From: Hansfordia pulvinata
Lineage: Eukaryota > Ascomycota > Sordariomycetes > Xylariales
Length of the DNA stretch: 64,000 nucleotides
Direction: 5' to 3'
NCBI GenBank assembly: GCA_006538405.1
Contig: BJKQ01000015.1
Span: 248,001 to 312,000 of the forward strand
Below, in pieces: positions 9,155 to 21,082 of the stretch; position 1 is the stretch's first letter, and each line of letters opens with the position of its first letter. Under the pieces are notes generated by a model that was given only the letters and a program-made list of their open reading frames with translations, did no database searches and was not told the DNA's origin. Made by a program: the position numbers and the translations under genes.

Positions 9155-11880
9155 CTACTCTCCCTCCGCCGCCTCCGCCGCAGACTCTTGACCCTCCTTG
9201 GAGGCTTGGTTCTCCGCCAGGAAGGCCTCCTCAATCGCCGCCTTGCGCCGGAAAACCCGCTGCCATCTTTGACCCCAGCGCTTGATCAGATCCTCCCCAC
9301 CGTCCGACACCACCGGGTCCATGATCTGGTCCTTGGTCCCGCTCGCCCAGCTGGCCAGCGCATCGTCCATCCGCCGGAACAGGTCCCGCATCGCCTCAAT
9401 CTCCTCCGCGGCGCCCTCGCCGGGCCCGTTGCTGAGAACCTGCCGAAGACGCCCCGTCACCTTGGTCACCGTGTTCAGCAGAAGCTCAAACACCCACGCC
9501 TTGCTCAGCGCCTCGCCGTACGCTCCCGCACGGTCGCTGACGAGCGCCCAGTCCACCACCGACGCCGGCGTCACAATCGAGTAGTTGAGCAGCTTCTCCA
9601 CAATGCAGATGGCTACCCCGGGGTGGGCTCCCCAATACGTGACGACGGCCGAGATGATCTGCGCCCTAACAGCCTCCGACGCCGCCCCCGCGTCCAGCAG
9701 TCTGTCCTTGGTCCGCTCAATGCAGGCCAGCACGTGCGACAGCGACTTGGATCCCACCCAGCACACCGCCGTCATGAACACATCGGTGCTGGTCACCAGC
9801 GGGTCCAGGGACTGGTCGAGGGCCGTCGAGTGGATGCGATCAATCACGGGCTGGATATCCTCGTCAGGGGCCTTGCGCTTGAGCAATGCCGCCAGCTCCT
9901 TTCCCTCGGCCGAGAAGGGAGTATCTGTCACGTTGTCAGCAATGCACAGGTCGCCGGGGGAGGGAGCGATACTCGACGTACGCTCATCGTTGTATTTGAA
10001 CTCGGGGACATCCTGCTCCTTTTCAGGCCCAATCAGAGACTGGTAGGCGTCAGGGAGCGTGCCCTTGATGCGTTGGGCAAAGCTGAGGCGGATCTCTTTG
10101 TCCAAAGCTCCGATGATGAAAGCCTTGCGAGGGTCCATGTTGGGCAGGTCCACATCATCAGACCACTCGGCCCATTTCCACATGAAGCCAAAGTTGCTGA
10201 GGTGGTGTGTAAACCAGTCCAGGAATCGGTACGTAAGCTCCAGATCCAGACGGTGTGTGTTTTGGTAGTTGTAGCGAATCGCACGGCCAAGACTAGGGGC
10301 AACCGCTGCGGGCGCAATCTTGCAGGCCTCTGTCAGGACACTGTGATAATAGACAAGCTTTTGCTCGGGCGCAGGCAGCTGCGAAAGCTGGGAGAAGACA
10401 GCGTCAACGGCAACGTCTTCCGGCTTCCAGGTCGAACGGCCCTCGCCAACCTCGCGCAGGCGGTCGTAAGGCGTCGCGCGCTTGACGAATGTCCCAGGCG
10501 CAAAGTAGCAATCGACCTCGATGAGAAAGCGCGCCGAGGCGTTGCGGTTGAAGTGGAGAATGTTGATGGTATCGAGAAGGCCGTCGCGAATCAAAGATGA
10601 GGCAATGCTGGTGGTTGGGGGCACAGACTCTGCCTCCTGGTTGGCGTAAACGGAGTAGTAAATCTCGGGGAACAGGGGCCGCGGGCCAGCAACGACGGTC
10701 TGGGGGACAGTAATGGTAGGCAGCGTGTGCTTCTGCGCCACGTCGAGCTTTTCCTGTTGCTCGATTTCCTCCAAGGGCATTTGCCAGGGCCGCGGCAGGC
10801 AGTTCAGTTCCCAGCCACTGGCAGCTTCGTTCTGGAGCTGCTTCTGCAGCAGACCGATCAAGCTAGCATTGGCGGTCGGGGTTTCTTCTCCCTCCTCTAC
10901 CTGGTAAGGGTCGATCAGGACCTGCAACGGGTGGGGCTCGGAGGCAATGACGTCGGTCTTGTCCATGATTTCAGCAGCCTTGTGTTGCCAGTGAGCCGAG
11001 CCGGTGGACAGAATGTAAGGGATGGTGAGAAGAATGGTTTTCACAATCTCGGTTCCGATAGTCTGTAGCATGTCAGGGTTAGTCAAAAGGGCCCAGAAAG
11101 GAGCGCCGGTGGTTGCGCCGACTCGCCGCGCGCATAGGATGGGGCAGATAAGAAAGCATAGTTCCGACGTACATCGTCCGAGCTGGCGGTCTGGAGGTCA
11201 ACGGCACGGTTGAAGAGTTCCTCGAGCACAGGGAACAGCCCGTCCCCCTCAAAGATACCCTGCAGACAGGCGAGGAACTTGAGCTGGAGCTTGACATCGC
11301 GCCATTCGCCCCGGGCGATCTGCTGCTCGAGTAGGGCGGCGGCGCGCGACAAGACCTCGGTGGTTGCATCGGGCTTGATAGAGTTGATGACTAGCACGAC
11401 GGCGGCGACAAAGGGGGTCTTTAAGGGCTGCTCGGCGACGAGTTGGAGGACAAGGTCGAGGAAGCTGGAGCGCAAGTCGGTGTCGTCCCAATTGTCGGCG
11501 ACGAGATGGCCAATGGACTGGACGTCCTCGTGCCAGCGGCGAAGAGGCGACTCGGCGAGGGTGAGGAGCTGCTTGCGGACCCGAACAGGCAGAGGGGCCT
11601 CGAAGCGACGGCGCTGGGGTCTGCGGTCGTAATCGTCGTCATCTGGGCGAGTAGGCACGGTCAGTGATGGGCAGGGCGTAACTGAATGACATCAAGTAGC
11701 CACAGATGGTACGGCATTGCTTCCAAGAACGGTGAAGATCCCGGATGCGATGGGTATGAGAGGGGTGGCGGCGCGACGGCACAAGTCGTCTGCGAACGCG
11801 GCTTGAATGAGCGACGGCAACTCACCTCTGTATCGGCGCTTGCGGTTGTTGTGGCCGCCTCTGCGGTCGTAGTCGGCCAT
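9155..11880 (-). CDS. CBC1: Nuclear cap-binding complex large subunit (CBP80/CBC1)
   Basis: There are four exons: 11880-11826, 11642-11173, 11062-9982 and 9924-9155. The introns are 11825-11643 (GTGAGT), 11172-11063 (GTACGT) and 9981-9925 (GTACGT). The spliced product is 791 residues, the normal length for CBP80. The N-terminus is short and basic (MADYDRRGG, NRKRRYR, then DDDDYDRRPQRRR). It leads into the first MIF4G domain (PLRRWHEDVQSIGHLV, then AVVLVINSIKP). The middle and C-terminal helical repeats follow (GWELNCLPRPW; SKSLSHVLACIERTKDRLL; KAWVFELLLNTVTKV). CBP80 binds CBP20 on the m7G cap of nascent RNA and links capping to splicing, export and decay. The start ATG has an excellent context (GCCATGG). 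The third intron is 57 bp, a multiple of three, and contains no stop. It is inferred because its 19 residues interrupt a conserved segment (FKYNDE...TPFSAEGKEL). Confidence 0.95.
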
Positions 11881-14036
11881 GGCAGCTGTAGCTCAGAGGC
11901 TCGGTGAGACGAATACCAGTGAGGGCTGTGTAAGAGCTGTGTGGTGGGCTGCAGATGGTGGCGATGGCTTCGGCGGCGGTTGAGGCTGCTCGGTCATGAG
12001 GAAGAGGTCAATCTTCGATCGAGTTAGTTGATGAGTTGCAGCTCACAAGAGCAGCTACTACCTACCACGAGTACCTCTTGACGTACGTACGCGCTTGCCC
12101 CAGGCTCAGCCAGAGAGGTACGGACTTTATTACGAGAGGTAGCTCGTAACCGCAGGTCTCTTCCTGGCAATTGGACCTGGAGGACCTGGCGCGCGCCTCC
12201 AACTATTTCCATTTGCGGTCGATGAAAACACTGCTCCTATTTCTCCTTCATGACTAGTCGGAGGGCACCTGCAGCTTACCTGTCTCGGCTAGAGCAGCTT
12301 TTTCATGATCCGGGAAAAGCTGCAACAGCACGGACCATCTTTGCGCCGCATCCACAGCATCAGGTACGAGCTCCTAAGCTGGCGGGATTCGGTCGCTGCA
12401 GCTGGTCCGCCAAACTTGCATCGTGGGCACTGGCCCCTCCCCTCCCCGCCCCTCGTCTCCTTCGCCCGTCACTCCAGCCAGTCCCTAATAGTGGCCTGGG
12501 ATGGGATATGGATCTCCGGCTGTCAGGTGGCCGGCCGCGTGCCTGGCCTGGCCTGGCCCCATGCGGCGGCCGCTTTCGCAAACAGCACTCATCAGCCAAC
12601 CACTTGCTCCCTGGCAAGCTGACAAGCCAGCAATCACTTTTCAAAAACACCACGCCCCCGACTTGGAGCTGCGAGTACTCGTACACCTTGGAGAGTGGCC
12701 AACAACCCGTGTCCCAAAGAGGGCCTTCGCTGCAGCTGATGCTATACTCGTACGGTGAGTGTCCCAACCTTACGCGTACTCTGGTCCATCTATAGATGTG
12801 CTTCATCAATCCAGATGTGTCGTTTCGGCTACAACCCCGATCTGCGAACACCTGCCGCCCCTGTCAGTGTCACCACACATCTTCACTTACTCGTACATAT
12901 CAGATACTTAGTTGCGCATCCAGTGCTTGCCACTACCTTTGGCTTTCATTATTCACTCGGCTGCTCTGTCCGTTAGCTAGACCGATCCAGTAACGGTCGT
13001 ACTCGTAGTCCGCTGCAGATGAATGACCTTGATGCAGCCGGAGCTTAGTCACGTCAAGGATTTCCGTAGGTATTGCCTGTTGGGCTGGGTTTCTGGCGGT
13101 TCAAGTGGTCAGGATTGTTGGTTTTTGCTGTTTTTTCCCCTAGTCCTTCTCCTCTCCCCCTTCTCACCATCCTGTCGATATGAGCGTCATCTTCATCTCA
13201 GTCCTGGGCCCGACCCGGCCAAACGCCAGCCGCACTTTTGGAATAGACGAAATTTCTTCAAATGTCAACTCTGATCTCCCTCTTCATGTCCAGCGCCGTG
13301 CTATTCTAGTGCGTTGGTTGCGGGGGGTACACGCGCCGTCTCAATCACTTAAGAACTGCTTGCTTTCAAGTCATGAATCCTTGTGCACCCTCCTAAGTCC
13401 ATGCATCCTGCCCCTGCCGGCGGCTCCCTCGCGCGATCGCCAACATGTAGGCAAGCGCCAAACGACCCTCGCCCTCTATTGACGCTTGCGGCTCAGCGGA
13501 TAATCTCTCGATTGATCACACACCAGCGGGAACGGCCCCTCATCATCGACAGGGTTCAAGCACACGGTTAACATCGACCACCAGTTTCAACGGGAAGGAA
13601 AAGCAAAGGCCACCTGGGATAATGCCTAAGGGGGCCTTGTGGCGGCCCATAAGCGTCCGCCTCCATCAAGCCCCGCTTCAGGACACGCATTCCCAGCAGC
13701 TGGGTAGTGCCATGTCGCTCCAAGGGGTATCAAAGGAAACAGTCCGCCCACTTGCAGGCTCTCCATAAACTCCCACCAAGGCCGTAAAACTCGTGTAACA
13801 TGACATTCGTGGGAGCCACAAGCCCCATGCATGCCCCGCTGGGGATCCATGCTGCGCCAGGGTGCCAAGGGCGCGCATCAGGAAGTTTTTTTTTGTTTGT
13901 CGCCCCCAACTATTCCGCTCGCCTGTATGTCTGGACGGAATTTTGAGCCGAGTGCTGAGCTCAACCAGTGAGTGTATGTCACAACAATGACCGGGGCAAT
14001 GCAAAACAGTATAGAGGCCAGATGGGGACTGGTGAA
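11881..14036. other. CBC1 upstream region and GSK3 downstream region, no gene seen
   Basis: This 2.2-kb spacer holds no supportable gene. Between 12.67 and 13.01 kb it has four TACTCGTA motifs (12676, 12745, 12888, 13000), the start of the dense field that continues to the right. The 3' UTR of GSK3 presumably lies toward 14036. Confidence 0.5.
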
Positions 14037-15522
14037 TCAGTCCAATCTTGCCATCATCTCCGATTTCGATAGCGGCGTGAAGTTGTCAATGTCGAGTCCT
14101 TGCGAGGCCAAAACGGGCTTGATGTGAGCGGGGACTAGCTTCGAGTTCAGAGAGGGGGCGATGGACAGTTCTGCGGCGGTCAGTTTCAGTACAATATATC
14201 CAGTGGGTGAAGAGGCGACGAATGACTGGCTTACCATGCTTGTTGAAGTCAAATAGCGTGGGCAAGTCCCTCATCTGACCGGACGAGTGGCGCGAGTCGG
14301 GCAGCTTGGTGTTGGGATCCCTGAGCTCGTCGAAGAAGGGGTGCACCATGGCGTCAATCGCGCTGAGGCGCTCCGTGGGAGTGTATTCCAGGAGCTTGGC
14401 AATCAGATCGAGAGCGTTGGCGTCTGCTCTACGGAACACTTTGCTGAACGGGTGAGGCTTGATTTGCGGGAACTTGTGCTCCATGTAGTTGGGGTTCATG
14501 GTGCGGATCTGCTCGCGCGTGGGAGTCCCCAGCACCTTGATGATCTCGACAAGTTGATCAATTCCGGACTCTCCAGGAAAGAGCGGCTGTCCCAGCATCA
14601 GCTCGGCCATGACACATCCCGTGGACCAGACATCTGACATTGCACGTTAGTGGCAACACTCGGCGACTTCGGGATTCGCAAGACGTCTTACCGATCTTGG
14701 TGGTGTAGTTGGTAGCGCCAAAGATGAGTTCAGGAGCTCGGTAGTATCGCGAGCAGATGTATGACACATTGGGCTCGTTCTCAACGAGGATCTTGGCGCT
14801 GCCGAAATCGCATAGCTTCAAGATGCCCGAGTTCGGGTCCAGCAGGAGGTTTTGGGGCTTGATGTCACGATGGCAGATGCCTTGTGAGTGGATGTAAGCC
14901 AGAGCTCGGAAAAGCTGGTAGGTGAACAGCTTGACTTCGAGAATGGGCATGGTCGTCTTCATCTTGTTGAAGAAGCGCGAGGCTCGGTAGACGGTCTCGG
15001 GCACGAATTCTTGTACCAGGTTGAGATAAACCTCGTCTTTCTAGAGGCGGGGTCAGAAACACGTTGCAGTCGGTCAATGGGCTGAAATCACTTACGCGCT
15101 CTCCGTTGCTGTAGTAGAAGGCCTTGAGCTCCACGATGTTGGGGTGCCTGACAATACGCATGATCTGGAGTTCTCGGTTCTGAAGGTCGGGTTAGCCGTG
15201 TGAACTTGATGCACGGGGCCATCAATGGCGCCAACCTTGAATCTCTTGTCTTGGAGCACACGCTTGATGGCAGCATCCTCGCCAGAAGGAGACAATTTGG
15301 TCTGGAAGACGACGCCGAAGGAGCCATTGCCAACAATTTTGCAGTTGGTGTACTCCAGTTGCTTGGTTTCGCCAGTCAGGCCATCTTGGACCTTCTCACG
15401 AATCACCTCTGCGTTTCCTTTTAGCAGTGTCCGAAACGGGGCGTTCGCAATGATTGTACGGGGATCGACTTACCTCCCATGCGGAGGGAGTTGAAAGCCG
15501 CCGATGGGCGGGATTGCGACAT
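14037..15522 (-). CDS. GSK3: Glycogen synthase kinase 3 (GSK3) family protein kinase
   Basis: There are six exons: 15522-15474, 15408-15236, 15179-15096, 15040-14692, 14633-14235 and 14170-14037. The five introns are 55-65 bp. The product is 395 residues, the usual length for fungal GSK3. The glycine loop is [10 protein letters not shown] (42-51), the ATP-binding lysine is in AAIK (Lys65), the catalytic loop is HRDIKPQN (159-166, Asp161), and DFG is at 180-182. The GSK3-specific activation segment [21 protein letters not shown] carries the regulatory tyrosine at 196. The kinase phosphorylates primed Ser/Thr sites and acts in nutrient, stress, cell-cycle and developmental signalling. An inhibitory N-terminal serine like that of animal GSK3 is not obvious. 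The donor of intron 2 is weak (GTTGGC) but is supported by the seamless family alignment on both sides (DKRFK then NRELQIM). Confidence 0.97.
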
Positions 15523-16296
15523 ATTGAAGAATGGCAGCCTTGGCTTGCGGCGGGTCCGGATCGGATGAGAATGAAATGATACGGTGAAGCGGGTGTCACC
15601 GGGGAGGACCAGTCCAGACGAGGAGTGCTAGTGCTGCCGAGGATGACGCCGTGGTGGGCGAAGGCGGGAATAACAATGTACGGGGTGTAGAGAGCAGCGG
15701 CGGCACCGATGCAGGGAGCGAGACCAGGGCGGTGTTACAGGGTCCGGTGAGGAATCAGAAGGGAGGCTGTGAGCGCACCGGATTCCGCAGCGAGGGGCCG
15801 TGTGAAGGTGGGCGGGCAGACACGCGAGGCTGTGTTGATTTTTGACCGATAGTGGTGGTGATGGTGACGGTGGTGGGCGGGTGAGTCGAGGAGGGCGACA
15901 GCTGGACTAATCAAAGGTGGCAGGCAGTCAGTCGGGCGTGTTCAGCGCCGCGGCGAGATTGATTGACGAACGGGGTAGCAGTGACAAGTTGCGAAAAGGC
16001 TGGCCGTGCCAGACTTGTGGTGGCGGCGGCGGCGGTGGTGATGGGGGGGGGCGACGACGAGGACGACGACGAAGGAGTGGGCAGGTGGTCAAAGGCGGGG
16101 TCACTGACAGATATCGTCAAGGATGCTATGTGTGGTGGTCGGGCCTCGAGGAAGAAGGGGGGAAAAGCCTGAGACCAACTACATGTAGTACTAATAAGAG
16201 GGAGAAAACACTGTGGTTAGCAGAGGTAGCAGATGCAGGGTTCTAGGAGTGGAAAGGGTTTGGTTTAGGTAGCCGGGCGGTAGTTTGGAGGTCGGA

Positions 16297-16315
16297 GGGG
16301 GGGGGGGGGGGGGGG
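16297..16315. repeat. Poly-G run (19 bp)
   Basis: An uninterrupted G homopolymer upstream of GSK3. The length may be inaccurate in the assembly. Confidence 0.9.
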
Positions 16316-18128
16316 CGTTGCCGCTGGGCTACGCTGGAGGGCGAGAGAGAGCGAGTGAGCCCGCACGGCTGGCAGGTGGGAGAACGAGGACAGTCGGGTA
16401 CAAGAACGAGTACGTATCCGGTACCTGTGCCCGACTTTTGATGCTGCCGTGCTGGAGCATCTTGTTGAGCGAGCACCACCCGCCCGTCAGGTCTTGACCC
16501 GGTGCGCAAGGGCGGGGCTGCAGCGGCACTCCAGGCTGGGGCAGGGCAGGGCAGGGCAAAGTGGCAGGCAGACGGGCCAGCAGACCAGCAGACCAGCAGA
16601 CTCCTTCCGGGTGCTCTCAGCCCTGCTCGATCCACCCATCAACGGAAGTGGGTTGGATCCAATGGGCGTGCGGGCGGGCAGGCCAGCGAGAAACTTAAGC
16701 AGGTGGGCGGGTGGGCAGGCGACTTTGGGTTTGGGTCCTGGGATCTTAGGCGCTGCCCAGACGTACAGCCAAGGTGCGGTCGGATGTACATGTACCGGGG
16801 GTATGCAGACAGTCCGACCCATTCCAGTGCGGCTGGAGTTCACGACAGACCCGCGCGCGTTTGGCAGCGCAGCGCGGGCGTCGCGGTACTTCGGGGGCGG
16901 TACTCGGAGGGAGGGGACAGAGGGGGCGGGAGGACGGAATCGGGAACACATGACTGGCATTCAAGTGGCCGGGTACCTCAGGCGACCGGTTGCTTGACTG
17001 TTATCCATGGAAGGTCAAGTACGTGCAATGGCAGGATAGGGCAGGGACGCCGATGCAGGTACCAGACCGCAGTGGAATGGTCCGCGATGGACCTTGCTGA
17101 CCGCTGGGCAATCGAAGGCCAATATCGGGCGAGCGCATGGTGAGCTGAGGAGCGTCTTTTCTCTCCCGTTTGGCCGCCTCTTTATTCACCAGGCAGCACT
17201 GCTGCTGGCTGGTCATACGAGTGCTTATGCGCCCGTACAAGGGGGAAAGGGGGAGGTCATATCGAAGGGTAAGGCGCGACAGGGACGGCGACGGTGAGGA
17301 CCGGGAGGGAAATGTGAACTCTCGTCGGGGGGGTGACACGTACAGGTATGGTCCTGCGTGCGGGCGGTTGCAGCAGCCAGGAACCTGCCAAAACGTGGTT
17401 CAAATGCTGGTGCTGGCGCGCATATCTTTTTCGAAGGCCAGCCTGGGCGTGGGCACAGACAGGCAAGACTGGCGTAGATGGTGTCAGACGAGGTACGGGA
17501 GTCCGGAGAGACAAGAGAGACTGTAAATGGGCAAGAAAAGGGTGAAAGGAGATGGACGGGCAAGACTCGATGAGGGGTCGGCGGGCAGGCAGAAGGCGAG
17601 GATGAGGAGGAGGGGAGGAGGAGGGGCCACCAATAAAGTACGAGTACGAGTAGCAATGCTAGCGCAAGTAGAGGGGCTGTGGCAGGGACAGCGACCTAGG
17701 AGTACGGCACCCTACAAGTACAGCAATTGACGCTTCATCAAATGGATGTTGGTTTGGAACATTGAAGGTTGGGGCAGCGGCAGCGGCAGCGGCCGCAACG
17801 ATTTGAGACAGGTACATTGTGTGAGTAAGACGTAGCTGGAGGTACATGTAGGTTGTTAGGTAAAGGCACATCCATGGATGCACCTGATGGTGAAAGTCTT
17901 CAGTTTCCAGGTCCTCCCTCGGTTCATTGGATGTGCCTCACCACCTACGAGGATCTAGGTAGGTAGATACTACCTGGAGTGCCCGAACGGATATACCTTA
18001 AGTACATGTACCTTGCTTCATGTTGTCTTCTTCCATCCAATTCCAGAAGCCATACGTTCGAGCAGCAGCAGCAGCATTCTTGGTGTCGTTCCGCTTTCTC
18101 TGCCCAGGGCTGCGCAATATCACGGGAG

Positions 18129-18190
18129 AAAAAGTCAGAGCCAGGCTTGAACCTACAACCCGTCGGGCACGATGCGCTGCGACGCAATGC
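18129..18190 (-). other. tRNA-like fragment with B-box-like sequence and T-run
   Basis: The minus strand contains AGGTTCAAGCCTGG, close to a tRNA T-arm/RNA polymerase III B box. About 10 bases later comes a TTTTT run of the kind that terminates polymerase III. Upstream bases only loosely suggest a D-arm, and the anticodon stem does not pair. It is at best a decayed tRNA or a tRNA-derived element. Confidence 0.22.
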
Positions 18191-18367
18191 GATGCGGACC
18201 CCCGAACAAGCATGATCATCACTCGCATAAGTCGTGGCCCAATCGTCTACATCCATAGATGTACCTACTTACTCACCTTACTCATTGGCACAGGGCAGCG
18301 CGCGTCCCAAGCCGAGAGTCAGGCCAGGCCTGGCGTACCCATGTCCACCGACAGCGACGTGCAAGAG

Positions 18368-18374
<7 letters not shown>

Positions 18375-18406
<32 letters not shown>
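18375..18406. repeat. CT dinucleotide tract
   Basis: About 16 CT units in the gene-poor spacer. Confidence 0.9.
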
Positions 18407-18410
<4 letters not shown>

Positions 18411-19386
18411 CGTCTCTTTTCCCTCTCAGTCTGTTCCTGTTCGCGTGCTCGGTCTGCGTACCGAAGACCCGACCGACAAGCGCCTGGCTGCCCAATAACG
18501 ACAGGGGGGCAGGTTTGGACAAACAGGGCTAATAAAAGGTTGATCACCTACTTCCTCTCCCGCACAATTCTTCAAATTGATGAATCCCAATATCAGGATT
18601 CTGGGGACTTGTGCTGACGGCCTGTTGAGACAGTACTCCAGAGTCTCTCGCAGAAGCGCGGCTCTTTCTGCCACGATGCCACTGGGTTCGAGTATCCGTG
18701 AGCAGGCTACGTGCTCAGTAAGGTCCATCAGGCAGGCTGCACACCATTTTGGTAGACACTCGGAGATAGGGAAGCACACTTCACGAAAGGGCTGGACGAA
18801 CCCACGACCAAGAAGGCCGGTCGTTGTCGAGTCCCACCATGGATCTCGGGCTGAATATGCCGCAGAGAGACGAATTGGGCAGACACGTGCAAAGGGAAAT
18901 TGGCAACTTACTCGACTGGAGACGAATAGTCGTGCGTATCGATGTATGCGAAACCCCGGACTCTCCACAGATTCAGATGGGCCGCGTCCGCTCAGGGGTG
19001 GGTGCGTTTTCACGGGTTGCCTTGAACGTTCTCTTCTGGTCTTGCACTGTTCCGGTCTCACGTCCGTCAACCAACTAGCCGGTATCCTCGAGCAAGGTAG
19101 CTCTGGTAGGTTAGGTACCTAGATAGGCACGGGGGCGACCTTCAAGGCCCATTCATCATTGCTTGGTGGGATGGGCTGGCGGCCGTGGCGGCTCAGAGAT
19201 GGAGGGGGGAGGGGTTGTTAAGGTGGCGGGTCTGACAGCCCATGTGGCGTAGGTTGCTGGGTGTGAGGGTACGACCCAGTACGCGAATATGCATATACTC
19301 GTAGAGGACATGCATGTACCTACCAGGCACGCAGGGACGTAAAAGTTTCTGGGTACGTCGAAATCGTAGGCAGGTACGAGCGAGTC

Positions 19387-19436
19387 GCCGGCGTGGCCGA
19401 GCGGGTGTTGTCGGATTTAAGATCCGTTGCAGACGG
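19387..19436 (+). pseudogene. 5' half of a tRNA-Leu(UAA)-like gene
   Basis: The segment starts with GCCGGCG, TG and GCCGAGCGGGTG, like the acceptor strand and D-arm of a leucine tRNA. It continues with an anticodon arm CGGA-TTTAAGA-TCCG, whose seven-base loop places TAA at the anticodon with T before and G after it. No T-arm (GGTTCGA...) and no closing acceptor strand (CGCCGGC) follow, so it is a truncated copy and not a working tRNA. Confidence 0.45.
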
Positions 19437-21007
19437 CCAACTGACTAAGGGGCACGAAGGGTAGAAGCCCCCCGAATGTGTGCGACCTGCAAGATTCCAC
19501 GACGAGGGAAACTCGCGACCGTCGCTCGTAGAATGGAAGCGTAGAAAGGTCCCGTGCTCGAGTGAAGATATGTAGCTACACGTATGAAGGAGTTTCCATG
19601 GACATAGCCATTCCTCGAGCAGGTGTAACTCACCGCCACACGTACACCGCACAAGTACCTTAGGTACCTTACTCAAGCCACAGAGCAGTGAGCACATGAA
19701 AGTACGGTACGAATCAATAGGTGGTAGGCACTCCGTAGGTACCTAAATGTCCGGGTCGCCCAACACATGCACTCTTTGCCGACCTGGGTTTTCGATGTTG
19801 TCTCACGTTGTCTACGAGTAAGTATCTTCAGGTATTCTACAGACGTCTTAAGCCGGCTGTAAAATGGAAAGGGAACGAAAATTTGTGAGTATCTGCCTAC
19901 ATGTATACCACTCACGAGAGTTGAGCGTGATGAGGTCGCCTCTAGTGACTGAGACTCCGGAAACCACGAAGCACAGTGCACCTAAGGTACACATAATTCT
20001 GAGCCACGCTGCTACGATTGAAAAGGGGACCGATATGAGGTAGGTAGTGTAAGTTTGAGGGAGGTCAGATGACCAGTCAGCAACATTGGATGGGCTGTGT
20101 CGCGCGTGTCTGGAAGGGTTATGAGCGCTCTTGCAGCCCCTGGCTGAGTGAGGCACTGGCTTAACGCACTTTCGTCGACGCGTTGAACAAGTACGAGTAT
20201 CCAGGTGAAAAGAGGCTGTATCGCGGATCGGTCGGGCCTGTCCAACGTCGTTCGGCCATAACTATGTACGGAACATGCAGATTTCACTCACTGCCTGATC
20301 AGTCTCTGCGGGGTCCTCCATCATTGAAACGCCCAAACCTACGAGACGCAAGCATCGCCCTCTCATTGCCCACCAGCGCTTATATCCAGTATTTCGCTTC
20401 GGCCTGTGAGCGAACGCACCAAGACCGAATCGTGATGCTGCTTATGGGGGCTAATAACTTTGCCGCCTGCATAAGTAGGATAGGGTACAACATACTATAC
20501 CTGTTCGGTTTCACTCATGTTGACGGCAGAAAGCGACAGGTAGTCCGATCACAGAATACTCGTATGCGCAGTGAGCAGACAACCGACTGGAGCATGTCGA
20601 GTCCGCCACGTAAAAAGCAAGCTCAACTAACCCGCAAAGACGCCACCGCACCAGAGTGGGTGTTAGGCGGACACGTGAGAGAGGAGAGTTCGTAAGCACA
20701 GGCGGGTACTTGCAGAAAGCAGACGCGGACAGGCAGGGGATGATAGGGAAGGGGAACCGGACCTGGGCGGGTTACTGCTCATGTGCCCTTTTTGATGGAG
20801 GAGATCCGTGAGCGTAGGTACGGAGTAGGGTGGGCGCTAACCAGGCCACGGGCGGCTCAAACCCGACTCGGGAGCCATCGTGTCGATGCAGGGTCTTTCG
20901 GTACTCGACCGTGGGACACGAGTGAGGTCTGCACTCACGCTTTCTCGGCGGCACGCTCACCGAGGCCCGTCGCCAAGAGTATAACATCAGTGTTGGCCGT
21001 GGCAAGT

Positions 21008-21008
<1 letters not shown>

Positions 21009-21082
<74 letters not shown>
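21009..21082. repeat. Compound (CA)n(GA)n microsatellite
   Basis: About 24 CA units run directly into about 13 GA units. Confidence 0.95.

Noticed and set aside
9188..10600. 470-codon plus-strand frame opposite CBC1
   Set aside because: It mirrors CBC1 codon structure on the opposite strand and has no recognisable protein.
20183..20695. 170-codon frame in the gene-poor spacer
   Set aside because: It contains the dispersed TACGAGTA motif, has no domain or exon neighbours, and its composition resembles neighbouring random frames.
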